Source of the DNA: Propionibacteriales bacterium | GTDB taxonomy: Bacteria > Actinomycetota > Actinomycetes > Propionibacteriales > Nocardioidaceae | Reading direction: 5' to 3' | Length of the DNA stretch: 64,000 nt | Assembly: GCA_026392465.1 (NCBI GenBank) | Contig: JAPLCA010000030.1 | Span: 388,820-452,819 of the forward strand | In this document: positions 1-10,161 of the stretch, piece by piece | How positions within the stretch are numbered: position 1 is the first letter of the stretch | Layout of the letters: the number at the start of each line of letters is the position of its first letter | Notes under the pieces: model-generated | What the model saw: only the letters and a program-made list of their open reading frames with translations | What the model was told of the DNA's origin: nothing | Databases searched by the model: none | Translations under genes and position numbers: made by a program

Positions 1-1011
1 GGCGGGCGTGTCGAGGAGCTCGATGACGCGCCGCCAGGACGCGATCGCGTTCTGCGCCTCGGTGAGCACCTGGGTGGCCATCTGCGCCGGGCCGACGAGC
101 AGTCCGACGAGGAACGCGAAGGCGATGACGGTGCCCATCGAAAGCCCGCCCGCCACGCCGATCACGACACCGGCGGCGATCGCACCGGCGTTCGCCAGGC
201 CTCCGGCGAGCCCGGCCGACGCGAACGTGACGGCGACCAGCTTCTGCGCACGGACGTTGGCGTCGAGGTTGCGCTGGATGCCGTCGTCGACGCGCTGCTG
301 CGTGCGCTCCTCGATCGCGTGCGCCTTGACGACCGACGCGCCGACGACCGGCTCGGCGACGACGGCGAGCATCTCGCCGACCGTCCGGCGGACGGTGTCG
401 TAGGCACGACTGAGCCGGCCGGCGAAGAACTTCAGGCTCACGGCGAGCGGCAGGAAGCACACCCAGACGACGATCGTGAGCTGCCAGGAGTAGAACGCCA
501 TGATGATCGTGGCCACCAGCATCTGCCCGATGCTGAGGACGATCGTGATGCCCGTGAACTGCAGGAACAGCGACACCTGGTCGACGTCGGACGTCACCCG
601 CGAGACCAGGGCACCGCGACGCTCGGCGTTCTGCGTGAGCATCGACAGGTCGTGGACGTGCCGGAACGCGGTGACCCGCAGCTCCGCCAGCCCGCGCTCG
701 CTGGCGACGAACAGCCGCACCCGCATCCAGTAGGCGACGACGGCGGTCAGCAGCACGAGGACGAGTGCGCCGAGGAGGTAGGGCCCGATCGCGGACAGCG
801 ACGTCGTGCCGCCGTCGCCGAGGCCGGAGTCGATGGTCCGTTGGATGACGACGGGGACGACGGAGCCGCCGACCGTGCTGAGCACGGCCAGCAGGAGGGT
901 CAGCCACAGGCCGTCGCGGATGGCCGGCGAGAGCGCGAGCCCACGGCGCACGATCTGGCTGCCGGTGGCGCGCACCGGCGTGACGCCGGGCAGGGTGGTG
1001 TCGCTGCTCAT
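1..1011 (-). CDS. ABC transporter ATP-binding/permease protein (partial; N-terminal membrane domain, runs off window)
   Basis: Open minus frame from ATG at 1011 to window edge, translating [45 protein letters not shown]...; ATGA overlap with the upstream ABC gene stop. Confidence 0.85.
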   Translation of the reverse strand, partial: MSSDTTLPGVTPVRATGSQIVRRGLALSPAIRDGLWLTLLLAVLSTVGGSVVPVVIQRTIDSGLGDGGTTSLSAIGPYLLGALVLVLLTAVVAYWMRVRLFVASERGLAELRVTAFRHVHDLSMLTQNAERRGALVSRVTSDVDQVSLFLQFTGITIVLSIGQMLVATIIMAFYSWQLTIVVWVCFLPLAVSLKFFAGRLSRAYDTVRRTVGEMLAVVAEPVVGASVVKAHAIEERTQQRVDDGIQRNLDANVRAQKLVAVTFASAGLAGGLANAGAIAAGVVIGVAGGLSMGTVIAFAFLVGLLVGPAQMATQVLTEAQNAIASWRRVIELLDTPA

Positions 1012-2810
1012 GCGCTCGCCTCCCTCGCCTGGTCGTACGCGTCGACGAGGTCGCGGTAGACGCTCGACCTCCGCAGCAGCTCCTCGTGGGTCCCTCGCTC
1101 GGCCACGCGACCGCCGTCGAGCAGCACGACCTCGTCGGCCAGGGAGATGGTGGCCTTGCGGTAGGCGACGACGAGCACGGTCGGGCCGCTGCCGTCGGAC
1201 GTGCGCTCCGCGAGCGCCCGCAGGATCCGCTGCTCGACCTCGGGGTCGACCGCGCTGGTCGCGTCGTCCATGACGAGCAGCCGCGGCCGCCGCACCAGGG
1301 CACGGGCGAGCGCGAGGCGCTGGCGCTGGCCGCCCGAGAGCGTCGTGCCCCGCTCCCCCAGCTGCGTGTCGAGGCCGTCGGCGAGGCGTGCCACGAACCC
1401 GTCGGCCTGCACCGTGCGCAGCGCCTCCCACACCTCCTCGTCGGGGACGTCGAGGCCGAGGGTCACGTTCTCGCGCACCGAGTCGTCGAACAGGAAGGTG
1501 CCCTGCGGCACGACCGCGACGGTGCCGGCCAGCGCCCCGTGGTCGAGCGTGCGCAGGTCGAGGCCGTCGACCTCGACGGAGCCGAGTCGCGGGTCGACGA
1601 GCCGCGACAGCAGGGTCGTGAGGGTGCTCTTGCCGCTGCCCGTCGCGCCGACCAGGGCCGTGACGCTCCCGCGAGGCACGTGCAGGTCGACGCCCTGGAG
1701 CACGTCGTGCTCCGCGTCGTCGAAGCGGTGGGCCACGCCGCGCAGCCGCAGGTCGACCGCTCCGGTGCCCGGGACCGTGCCGTCGCCGTAGGCCATCGAC
1801 CCGGTCGCCTGGAGCACGTTGTCGACGCGGTCCCAGCCGACCACGCTGCGCGGCAGCTCGCCGAGGACCCAGCCGATGGCGCGCACCGGGAAGGCGACCA
1901 CCGTGAAGAGGTACGCCACCTGCACGACGTCGCCCGGCTCCGCCGCCCCGCTGGCGACCCGGCCGACGCCGAGCACGAGGACCAGGAGGACGCCGAGGTT
2001 CGGCAGCGCCTCCAGCAGCGGGTCGAAGATGCTGCGGATGCGGCCGACCGCGATGTTCGCGTCGCGCAGCTCGTGCGTGGCCCGGGTGAACCGCTCGGTC
2101 TCCTCGGCCTCGCGGCCGAGCGACTTGACCACGAGGGCGCCGTCGAAGGACTCGTGGGCGACCGCGCTGACGTCGCCGCGCAGCGCCTGCGCGTGGGCCA
2201 CGCGCGGCGACAGCCAGCGCTGGTAGAAGACGTTGATGCCGAACAGCGCGGGGAACACGACGAGGCCGACGATCGTCAGCACCCAGTCGGCCTCGACCAT
2301 CGCGACGAGGGCGGCCGCGAGCATCGCGACCACGCCCACCGCCATCGGCAGCGGCATGAACACCGCCCAGGCAGCCTCGACGTCGGCGTTGGCGTTGGAG
2401 AGCAGCTGCCCCGTGGGGTGACGGTGGTGCCACGACATCGGCAGCGCGAGGTACTGGCGCGTGACCTTGCGGCGGTAGGTGGCGACGAGCCGGTAGTAGA
2501 CGATGCCGCCGATCAGCCGACGGGCGATGACGCCGAGGGCGCGCAGCGTCGCCACGCCCAGGAACAGGCCGACGGCGGTCCACAGCGCCCCCTGGACGAC
2601 CTCACCGCGTTCGAACGAGGGGCGGATGACGTGGTCGGTGGCCCACCCGAGCACCCAGGCGTCGGCGACGGTCATGGCGCCGAACAGGACGCTGCCGACG
2701 GCCGAGATCGCGAAGAGCGCCTTCTGCTCGACGATGCCGCGCCCGAGGAGGCCGAAGCCCCGGCGCATCATCCGGTCCTGCTGGGCCGACCCGAGGTCGC
2801 TACCTGACAC
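1008..2810 (-). CDS. ABC transporter ATP-binding/permease protein (exporter half)
   Basis: Walker [10 protein letters not shown], signature [16 protein letters not shown]-terminal TM domain. Confidence 0.95.
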   Translation of the reverse strand: MSGSDLGSAQQDRMMRRGFGLLGRGIVEQKALFAISAVGSVLFGAMTVADAWVLGWATDHVIRPSFERGEVVQGALWTAVGLFLGVATLRALGVIARRLIGGIVYYRLVATYRRKVTRQYLALPMSWHHRHPTGQLLSNANADVEAAWAVFMPLPMAVGVVAMLAAALVAMVEADWVLTIVGLVVFPALFGINVFYQRWLSPRVAHAQALRGDVSAVAHESFDGALVVKSLGREAEETERFTRATHELRDANIAVGRIRSIFDPLLEALPNLGVLLVLVLGVGRVASGAAEPGDVVQVAYLFTVVAFPVRAIGWVLGELPRSVVGWDRVDNVLQATGSMAYGDGTVPGTGAVDLRLRGVAHRFDDAEHDVLQGVDLHVPRGSVTALVGATGSGKSTLTTLLSRLVDPRLGSVEVDGLDLRTLDHGALAGTVAVVPQGTFLFDDSVRENVTLGLDVPDEEVWEALRTVQADGFVARLADGLDTQLGERGTTLSGGQRQRLALARALVRRPRLLVMDDATSAVDPEVEQRILRALAERTSDGSGPTVLVVAYRKATISLADEVVLLDGGRVAERGTHEELLRRSSVYRDLVDAYDQAREASA

Positions 2811-3576
2811 GGTGTCCAGCTGCTCGCAAGGTCTCTTTCACCTGTCCGATCGTGAGCTCGCCGAAGTGGAACACGCTCGCGGCGAGCAGGGCGTCGGCAC
2901 CGGCCTCGACCGCGGGAGCGAAGTGCCCGAGCCGTCCGGCGCCACCACTGGCGATCAGTGGCACCTGGGTAACGCTGCGGACCGCCCGGATCATTTCCAG
3001 GTCGTAGCCCGCCTTCGTCCCGTCGGCGTCCATGGAGTTCAGCAGGACCTCCCCGACACCCAGCTCCTCAGCACGCCGCACCCACTCGACCGCGTCGAGA
3101 CCGGCGCTGCGCCGACCCCCGTGCGTGGTCACCTCGTACCCGCTCGGCTGCGCGCCGTCGCCGCTGGTCGGGCTGCGCCGTGCGTCGACGCTCAGCACCA
3201 GCACCTGGTTGCCGAAGCGGTGCGCGATCTCGGCGATCACCTCGGGACGCGCGATGGCGGCGGTGTTGATGCCGACCTTGTCGGCGCCGGCGCGCAGCAG
3301 CCGGTCGACGTCGTCGACGGTGCGCACCCCTCCCCCGACGGTCAGCGGGATGAAGACCTGCTCGGCGGTGCTCCCCACGATGTCGAACGTCGTGGCACGG
3401 TCGCCGCTCGAGGCGGTGATGTCGAGGAAGGTCAGCTCGTCCGCGCCCTCGGCGTCGTACACGCGGGCCATCTCGACCGGGTCGCCCGCGTCGACCAGGT
3501 CGACGAAGTTGACCCCCTTCATGACACGTCCCGCGTCGACGTCGAGGCAGGGGATGACACGCACGGCGAGGCTCAC
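2800..3576 (-). CDS. hisF: Imidazole glycerol phosphate synthase cyclase subunit HisF
   Basis: [33 protein letters not shown]... HisF signature. Confidence 0.97.
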   Translation of the reverse strand: MSLAVRVIPCLDVDAGRVMKGVNFVDLVDAGDPVEMARVYDAEGADELTFLDITASSGDRATTFDIVGSTAEQVFIPLTVGGGVRTVDDVDRLLRAGADKVGINTAAIARPEVIAEIAHRFGNQVLVLSVDARRSPTSGDGAQPSGYEVTTHGGRRSAGLDAVEWVRRAEELGVGEVLLNSMDADGTKAGYDLEMIRAVRSVTQVPLIASGGAGRLGHFAPAVEAGADALLAASVFHFGELTIGQVKETLRAAGHRVR

Positions 3577-3608
3577 CCAGCGAGACTATCTGCACCTATG
3601 GTGACCCC

Positions 3609-3947
3609 GTGGCCACCACCTACCAGTGCTTTCTCTGCCGCGGCACGATCGACATCACCTCCGACGACGCGATGGTCGTGAACGTCCACCGCCGCATCTC
3701 CGAGGACGAGTGGGGCGACGACTGGTTCGTCGACGCGGCGAAGGACACGTTCCGGTTCTGCTCGCAGGCGCACCTCGCGGAGTACATGGAGCGGTTCCCG
3801 CTCCCCCCGCCGAACGGCGGGGTCGACGACGACGACGAGATGTCGTTCGGCGACTGGGTCGGCTGCCTCGCCCTTGCCCTGCTCCTGCTCGCGCTGCTGG
3901 CCGGGGCCGTGTACGGGTTGGTCGGCCTGGTGTCGCGCCTGACCTGA
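3609..3947 (+). CDS. Hypothetical small protein with CxxC/Cys-His N-terminus and one C-terminal TM helix
   Basis: GTG start; CFLCRGTIDI...FCSQAHLAEY; hydrophobic LALALLLLALLAGAVYGLVGLV. Confidence 0.75.
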   Translation: MATTYQCFLCRGTIDITSDDAMVVNVHRRISEDEWGDDWFVDAAKDTFRFCSQAHLAEYMERFPLPPPNGGVDDDDEMSFGDWVGCLALALLLLALLAGAVYGLVGLVSRLT

Positions 3948-3996
3948 TCTCAGTCCTCGCCGCGCCGACCACGGCGCACGGATCCCGCGACCACGG

Positions 3997-4743
3997 TCAG
4001 GACTCCGGTCGGGCCTGGCCGCGGGTCAGGGCGAGCGCGTCCTCGAGCGTGAACTGTCCCGTGTACAGCGCAGTGCCGGCGATGGCGCCCTCGACGCCGA
4101 GGTCGACGAGCCCCATGAGCGCCTCGATGTCGGCGAGCGTGGTGACGCCCCCCGACGCGACGACGGGGCGGTCGGTGCGGGAGCAGACGTCGCGCAGCAG
4201 GTCGAGGTTCGGGCCCTGCAGCATGCCGTCCTTGTTGACGTCGGTGACGACGTAGCGGGCGCAGCCCTCGGCGTCGAGGCGGGCGAGCGTCTCGTAGAGG
4301 TCGCCGCCGTCGCGCGTCCAGCCGCGCGCGGCGAGCGTCGTCCCGCGGACGTCGAGCCCGATCGCGACCCGGTCGCCCCACTCGGCGATGACCTTGGCGC
4401 ACCACTCGGGGTTCTCGAGCGCGGCGGTGCCGATGTTGACCCGTCGGCAGCCGGCCTCCATGGCGGCCGTGAGCGACTCGTCGTCGCGCATGCCGCCGGA
4501 CATCTCGACGTCGATGTCGAGGGTGCCGACGATCCGCGCCAGCAGGTCACGGTTGTGCCCGTGGCCGAACGCGGCGTCGAGGTCGACGAGGTGGATCCAC
4601 TCCGCTCCCGCCGACTGCCAGCGCAGCGCGGCCTCGACGGGGTCGCCGAACCGCTTCTCCGAGCCGTCGACCCCCTGCACCAGCTGGACGGCCTGGCCGC
4701 CCTTGACGTCGACGGCGGGCAGCAGCTCCAGGTAGTCACTCAC
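3997..4743 (-). CDS. hisA: Phosphoribosyl isomerase HisA/PriA
   Basis: [20 protein letters not shown]...; [16 protein letters not shown]. Confidence 0.97.
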   Translation of the reverse strand: MSDYLELLPAVDVKGGQAVQLVQGVDGSEKRFGDPVEAALRWQSAGAEWIHLVDLDAAFGHGHNRDLLARIVGTLDIDVEMSGGMRDDESLTAAMEAGCRRVNIGTAALENPEWCAKVIAEWGDRVAIGLDVRGTTLAARGWTRDGGDLYETLARLDAEGCARYVVTDVNKDGMLQGPNLDLLRDVCSRTDRPVVASGGVTTLADIEALMGLVDLGVEGAIAGTALYTGQFTLEDALALTRGQARPES

Positions 4744-4788
4744 GCGGCGATGCTATCGACGCCCGCTCGCGCACGGCCGCGCACCGGG

Positions 4789-6075
4789 TCATCGGGGTCG
4801 GTACTCGATGTGTGCGGGGCGGGTGTGGTGGATCTCGACGAGCTGGAGGGTGCGGGGTCGCTGGTTCCAGGCGCGGGTGAACGCGGTCTGGGCGGGGATG
4901 GTGCGGGTGGGTAGGTGCCAGTGGGCGTTGCCGTGCTCGTCGTGGCTGACCGATAGTGCTCCTCGGGTCTTGAGGCCGTGGTGGGGTGGGCACCGGTGGT
5001 GCAGGTTGCTTGCGGTGGTGGGTCCGCGCTGTTGGCCGGGTGGTGGGTCGGGGTCGTGGGGGATCTGGTGGTCGAGGTCGCAGGCGATGGCGGGGCGGGT
5101 GCAGCCGGGAACGTCACACGTGCCGTCCACCAGGTTGAGCGCCCGGCGGAGGGGCTGGGTGGGGAAGCGGCCGAGCTCGGTGACGTCGAGGATCCCGCCG
5201 TTCTCGTCGGTCAACAACCGCGAGAAGAGCGTCCCCTCTTGGGTGGCGAGCTCGGCGAGCAGGGCAGGGTCGAGGACGTGCTGCCCATCGGCCGACACAG
5301 CCGGCTCGCTCGAGACACCGAGCAGGGTGGCGAGGGAGACGGTGACGCCGAGGTGGAAGCGGCCCCGCCCTGACGTGGTGCTGGTGTCGTCCTTGCGCAG
5401 AAGGGTGTCGACGAGTGCGTCGGCGCGGGCCTGCGCCAACGTCCGGTCATCATCGGGGCTCTGACTGCGGGAGGCCTTCGCCGCGAGGGTCAGGTCACGA
5501 TCGATCAGCACCGCGTCAGCGGTGGGGATGAGGGCCTGCAGGAGGCTCATCCCGTCATCCAGGGCGGTGATGGTGACGGTGCGGTCCGCTTGGGCGGCCG
5601 TGCGGCGCGCGGTGGCGTGGTCGGGTTCGACCCGGACGAGGAACCGGCGTAGCCAGCTCTTGAGCTGGCCCAGGGTGTGGCTGGTGGCGTAGGCGAGCAC
5701 TTCCTCGTCCAGCCTGGTGATGTTCTCGGGGTGGTGGAGCTTCCAGGCGGTCGAGGCGATCTCGCGGGCCTTGGCTCGGTCGACCTCACCGGCCTGGTGC
5801 GCAGCCCACACGGTGGGCAGGTCCATCACCAGGGTCCGGGTCGCGGAGACCAGGTTCGCGACCAGCCCCTGCGCGAGGTTGAGCTCGACGCCGATCTCGA
5901 GGATCGCGACCTGACGGGCGTCCTCCACCTGCCGGGCACTCAATCCTTGGGTGAGGGCGTCGGTGCGGCGGGTCTCCACGAACCGCAGCACCGCCCGAGC
6001 CTGCTCAGCCTCCGCAGCCCACACCCGACGCGACGCATCCATCGCGTCGGCCAGGAGGGTGTCGGTGGGGCTCAT
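4789..6075 (-). CDS. DUF222 / HNH endonuclease (13E12 repeat family-like)
   Basis: C-terminal CDVPGCTRPAIACDLDHQIPHDPDPPPGQQRGPTTASNLHHRCPPHHGLKT HNH motif; N-terminal DUF222-like helical region. Confidence 0.93.
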   Translation of the reverse strand: MSPTDTLLADAMDASRRVWAAEAEQARAVLRFVETRRTDALTQGLSARQVEDARQVAILEIGVELNLAQGLVANLVSATRTLVMDLPTVWAAHQAGEVDRAKAREIASTAWKLHHPENITRLDEEVLAYATSHTLGQLKSWLRRFLVRVEPDHATARRTAAQADRTVTITALDDGMSLLQALIPTADAVLIDRDLTLAAKASRSQSPDDDRTLAQARADALVDTLLRKDDTSTTSGRGRFHLGVTVSLATLLGVSSEPAVSADGQHVLDPALLAELATQEGTLFSRLLTDENGGILDVTELGRFPTQPLRRALNLVDGTCDVPGCTRPAIACDLDHQIPHDPDPPPGQQRGPTTASNLHHRCPPHHGLKTRGALSVSHDEHGNAHWHLPTRTIPAQTAFTRAWNQRPRTLQLVEIHHTRPAHIEYRPR

Positions 6076-6163
6076 AGTTCCAACCTAGGCACCCCCTCCG
6101 ACACCACCCTCCACCCCAGAAAACCCTGTGGACGCGGGGGTTGCGGCTGATTCACGCGGGACT

Positions 6164-6445
6164 GTTGCCGGGTGGTCTCGATACGTCCGACCGAGCTCCT
6201 CCGTCGCCGGTCGGCCTACTCGACCAGCGGAACCCTCCGCTGGTCGAGTGCCTCGACGAGCGCCAGCGAGGAGAGGTGTATCGAGACCACTCTGGGCTGA
6301 CGCTGGGAGCCGGTCCACGCTGATCCGTTGCCGGGTGGTCTCGATACGCACCGACGAGCTCGCTGGCGCTCGCCGTCGCTACTACTCGACCAGCGGAACA
6401 GCTGCCACTCGACCGGCGGAACAGCGGCTCCTCGACCAGCGGGGG
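6164..6445. repeat. Palindromic repeat cluster with GTGGTCTCGATAC and CTCGACCAGCGG motifs
   Basis: 22-nt direct repeat gttgccgggtggtctcgatacg at 6164-6185 and 6327-6348; outer inverted arms 6172-6184/6278-6290; inner hairpin 6218-6231/6236-6249; CTCGACC(A/G)GCGG recurs 5 times. Confidence 0.9.
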
Positions 6446-6449
6446 CGGG

Positions 6450-7100
6450 TCAGAAGGTGGCGAGCCAGTTCTCGAGGAGGCGGCGGCCGGCGTCGCTGGA
6501 CTTCTCCGGGTGGAACTGCGTCGCCCAGAGCGGTCCGTTCTCGACGGCGGCCACGAAACGGTCGCCGCCGTACTCCGTCCACGTCACCCGCGGTGCGGCG
6601 AACGAGGTGCCCTGCACGTCGAGCTCCCAGCGGCGCACGCCGTAGGAGTGCACGAAGTAGAACCGCTCGTCCTCGAGACCCGCGAACATCCTCGAGCCGT
6701 CGGGCACCTGGACCGTGTCCCAGCCCATGTGCGGGACGATCGGCGCCTGGATGCGCTCGACCGTGCCGGGCCACTCGCCGCAGCCGAGGGAGCGGACACC
6801 GTGCTCGATGCCCTCGCCGAAGAGGATCTGCATGCCCACGCAGATGCCGAGCACGGGACGGTTCGCGATGAGCCGACGCTCGATGATGCGCTCGCCGTCG
6901 ACCGCCCGCAGACCCTCCATGCACGCCGCGAACGCACCGACGCCCGGCACGAGCAGGCCGTCGGCGGACTCGGCGACGGCAGCGTCTGACGTCAGCACGA
7001 CCTCGGCACCCGCGCGCTCGACCGCACGGACGGCCGAGCGCAGGTTGCCGGAGCCGTAGTCGAGCACCGCGACCGTGGGCCGCGACGTCGCGGTCGGCAC
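6450..7100 (-). CDS. hisH: Imidazole glycerol phosphate synthase glutamine amidotransferase subunit HisH
   Basis: [13 protein letters not shown]...[13 protein letters not shown] start at 7100 preferred over the longer ORF. Confidence 0.95.
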   Translation of the reverse strand: MPTATSRPTVAVLDYGSGNLRSAVRAVERAGAEVVLTSDAAVAESADGLLVPGVGAFAACMEGLRAVDGERIIERRLIANRPVLGICVGMQILFGEGIEHGVRSLGCGEWPGTVERIQAPIVPHMGWDTVQVPDGSRMFAGLEDERFYFVHSYGVRRWELDVQGTSFAAPRVTWTEYGGDRFVAAVENGPLWATQFHPEKSSDAGRRLLENWLATF

Positions 7101-7702
7101 TACAGCGCTCCCTTGGTCGACGGGATGCCCGTCTCCCGCGGGTCGAGGGCGACGGCCTCGCGCAGCGCCCGCGCGAGCGCCTTGAACTGGCACTCGGCGA
7201 TGTGGTGCGGGTCGCGGCCGGCGGTGAGCGTCATGTGCATCGTCAGGCCCGCGTGGTGCGCGATCGACTCGAACACGTGCGAGGTGAGCGAGCCGGAGTA
7301 GTCGCCGCCGATGACGACGGTGATCTGCCGCTCGGGCTCGCCCGTGTGCACGAAGTACGGCCGGCCGGACACGTCGACGGTGCAGGTGGCGATGGCCTCG
7401 TCGAGCGGGACGGTCGCGGTGCCGTAGCGGCGGATGCCGGCCTTGTCGCCCAGCGCCTCGCGCAGCGCGTCGCCGATGCCGATCGCCGTGTCCTCGACGG
7501 TGTGGTGGGCGTCGATGTGCAGGTCACCCTCGGTGCGCACCGTGAGGTCGATGAGCGAGTGCCGCGACAGCGCCGTGAGCATGTGGTCGTAGAAGCCGAC
7601 GCCGGTGGAGATGTCGTGCGTCCCGGTGCCGTCCAGGTCGAGCTCGACGACGACGTGCGACTCCGAGGTCTTCCGCTCGATGCGGGCAGTCCTGCTGCTC
7701 AT
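7100..7702 (-). CDS. hisB: Imidazoleglycerol-phosphate dehydratase
   Basis: [21 protein letters not shown]...[29 protein letters not shown]. Confidence 0.97.
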   Translation of the reverse strand: MSSRTARIERKTSESHVVVELDLDGTGTHDISTGVGFYDHMLTALSRHSLIDLTVRTEGDLHIDAHHTVEDTAIGIGDALREALGDKAGIRRYGTATVPLDEAIATCTVDVSGRPYFVHTGEPERQITVVIGGDYSGSLTSHVFESIAHHAGLTMHMTLTAGRDPHHIAECQFKALARALREAVALDPRETGIPSTKGAL

Positions 7703-8826
7703 GCGATGACCTCCTGGAGTGCCGTGAAGAACGCGTCCATCTCGGACGGCGTCCCGATGGAGACGCGCAGCCATCCTAGGGGCCCGGTCTCCCGGATGAG
7801 CACGCCACGGTCGACGAGGGCCTGCCAGGTGGCGTGCCGGTCCTCGAAGGTGCCGAAGAGGACGAAGTTGGCGTCCGAGTCGGCCACGGTGAGGCCGAGC
7901 TCGCGCAGCCGGTCGGCGGTGCGGTCGCGCTCGACCCGTAGCGCGTCGACGTTCGCGAGCAGCTCGTCGGTGTGCCGCAGCGCGGCCAGCGCCGTCGCCT
8001 GGGTGACGGACGACAGGTGGTACGGCAGCCGGACGATGCGCAGCGCGTGGACGACGTCGGCGTGCGCGGCAAGGTAGCCGAGGCGGCCACCGGCGAGCGC
8101 GAACGCCTTGCTCATCGTGCGGGTGACGACCAGCCGCGGGTGGTCGGCGAGCAGCTCCAGCGCGCTCGGCGTACCGGCGCGGCGGAACTCCGCGTACGCC
8201 TCGTCGACGACGACCATGCCGGGTGCGGCGTCGAGCACGGCCCGGGTGTGCGCCGGGTCGAGCGCGGTGCCCGTGGGGTTGTTGGGCGAGGTCAGGAACA
8301 CGACGTCGGGCTGCTCGGCGTCGATGAGCGCGACCGCGGCGTCGACGTCGATGCCGAAGTCGTCACGGCGCCGTCCCGCGACCCAGCGGGTGTGGGTGTT
8401 GCGCGCGTACTCGGGGTACATCGAGTAGGTGGGCGCGAAGCTGAGCGCGGTGCGCCCCGGTCCGCCGAAGGCCTGCAGAACCTGCTGCATGATCTCGTTC
8501 GACCCGTTCGCGGCCCAGACGCGGGACGCGTCGAGGTCGACGCCGGGCGTGTCGCGCGACAGGTAGCCGGCGAGCCCCTCGCGCAGCGCCGTCGCCTCGC
8601 GGTCGGGGTAGCGGTTCAGCTCGAGCGCGGCGGTCCGCACGGCCTCAGCGACGTCGGCGGCCGCCGCCTCGCTCGGCCCGTACGGGTTCTCGTTGGTGTT
8701 GAGCCGCACCGGCACGTCGATCTGCGGCGCGCCGTACGGCTCCTCGTCGCGCAGCTCCTCGCGGATCGGGAGCCACTCGGCGGGGGTGCCGGGCCGTGGG
8801 CGGCGATCGGGCCCCGGGACACTCAT
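7699..8826 (-). CDS. hisC: Histidinol-phosphate aminotransferase
   Basis: [39 protein letters not shown]; start at 8826 overlapping hisD stop. Confidence 0.95.
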   Translation of the reverse strand: MSVPGPDRRPRPGTPAEWLPIREELRDEEPYGAPQIDVPVRLNTNENPYGPSEAAAADVAEAVRTAALELNRYPDREATALREGLAGYLSRDTPGVDLDASRVWAANGSNEIMQQVLQAFGGPGRTALSFAPTYSMYPEYARNTHTRWVAGRRRDDFGIDVDAAVALIDAEQPDVVFLTSPNNPTGTALDPAHTRAVLDAAPGMVVVDEAYAEFRRAGTPSALELLADHPRLVVTRTMSKAFALAGGRLGYLAAHADVVHALRIVRLPYHLSSVTQATALAALRHTDELLANVDALRVERDRTADRLRELGLTVADSDANFVLFGTFEDRHATWQALVDRGVLIRETGPLGWLRVSIGTPSEMDAFFTALQEVIA

Positions 8827-10118
8827 CGACTCGTGCGCACGGCGACGGCCGCACCGTGGGAGGGCAGGTCCTCGGCGTCGGCGAGCACCTCGACGTGGTG
8901 CCCGACCTCGCGCAGGGCGGCCTCCGTGTAGGTCACGACGTGCACGTTCTTGCAGAACGCGCGCACCGACAGGCCCGAGGAGTGGCAGGCGCAGCCGGCC
9001 GTGGGCAGCACGTGGTTCGAGCCGGCGGCGTAGTCGCCGAGGGAGACCGGCGTCCACGCGCCGACGAAGATCGCGCCGGCGTTCACGATGCGCGCGGCAA
9101 CGCCGGCTGCGTCAGCGGTCTGGATCTCGAGGTGCTCGGCGGCGTAGGCGTTGGCGACGTCGACGGCCTGGTCGAGGTCGGCCACCAGCACGATCGCCGA
9201 CTGCGGTCCGGCGAGCGAGGTGCTGATGCGCGCCTGGTGCGTGGCGGTCGGCACCTGCCGCTCCAGCTCGGCCGTCACCGCGTCGGCGAGCGCGTCGCTG
9301 GGCGTGACGAGCACGCTGGCGGCCATCGGGTCGTGCTCGGACTGGCTGATGAGGTCGGCCGCGACGAACGCGGGGTCGGCGGTGTCGTCGGCGATGACGG
9401 CGATCTCGGTGGGACCGGCCTCGGAGTCGATGGCCACCGTGCCCTGCAGGTAGCGCTTGGCGGCGGCCACGTAGATGTTGCCCGGTCCGGTCACGAGGTC
9501 GACGGGCTGCACGCTGCCACCGGTGGCGACGCTGCCGTAGGCGAGCAGCGCCAGGGCCTGCGCTCCCCCGGCCGCGTACACCTCGTCGATGCCGAGCAGC
9601 GCGCACGCCGCGAGGATCGTCGGGTGGGGCAGTCCGTCGAACTCCGCCTGCGGCGGTGAGGTGAGGGCGATCGAGCCGACGCCGGCCACCTGCGCCGGGA
9701 CGGTGTTCATGACCACGGTGCTGACGAGCGGGGCGAGGCCGCCGGGGACGTAGAGACCCACCCGCTGCATGGGCACGATGCGCCGCTCGACCGTGGCCCC
9801 CGGGGCGACGGTGGTGACGACCGTCTGCTCGAGCTCGGCCTCGCACGTGGTGCGCAGCCGGGCGATCGACTCCTCCAGACCGGCGCGGATCGCGGGGTCG
9901 AGGTCGGCCAGCGCCTTCTCGAGGTACTCGGGCGCGACCCGCAGCGACGCGGGACGCACGCCGTCGAAGCGCTCGCCGTACTCGAGCACGGCCTCCTCGC
10001 CGCGCTCCCGGACGTCGTCGCACAGCGGCCCGACCACGTGCAGCGCGTGCTCGACGTCCTGCTGCGCGCGGGGCAGCTCGGCGGTCGGGTCGGTGCGGAG
10101 GTCGAGGCGTCTGATCAC
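8823..10118 (-). CDS. hisD: Histidinol dehydrogenase
   Basis: [53 protein letters not shown]. Confidence 0.97.
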   Translation of the reverse strand: MIRRLDLRTDPTAELPRAQQDVEHALHVVGPLCDDVRERGEEAVLEYGERFDGVRPASLRVAPEYLEKALADLDPAIRAGLEESIARLRTTCEAELEQTVVTTVAPGATVERRIVPMQRVGLYVPGGLAPLVSTVVMNTVPAQVAGVGSIALTSPPQAEFDGLPHPTILAACALLGIDEVYAAGGAQALALLAYGSVATGGSVQPVDLVTGPGNIYVAAAKRYLQGTVAIDSEAGPTEIAVIADDTADPAFVAADLISQSEHDPMAASVLVTPSDALADAVTAELERQVPTATHQARISTSLAGPQSAIVLVADLDQAVDVANAYAAEHLEIQTADAAGVAARIVNAGAIFVGAWTPVSLGDYAAGSNHVLPTAGCACHSSGLSVRAFCKNVHVVTYTEAALREVGHHVEVLADAEDLPSHGAAVAVRTSR

Positions 10119-10119
10119 G

Positions 10120-10158
10120 CCCTGATTCTAGGGACCGTCCCTGCGCCTAGGATCAGGC
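10120..10158. promoter_or_regulatory. Inverted repeat containing two back-to-back -10-like hexamers (hisD and benE)
   Basis: gcctgattctagg (10120-10132) / cctaggatcaggc (10146-10158), one mismatch; TAGAAT 6 nt from hisD GTG, TAGGAT 8 nt from the 10162 GTG. Confidence 0.65.
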
Positions 10159-10161
10159 CCC

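Noticed and set aside
1086-2807. 573-aa plus-strand ORF opposite the ABC transporter gene
   Set aside because: Antisense frame typical of high-GC DNA; Arg/His/Asp/Val-rich low-complexity translation while the minus frame has clear ABC motifs.
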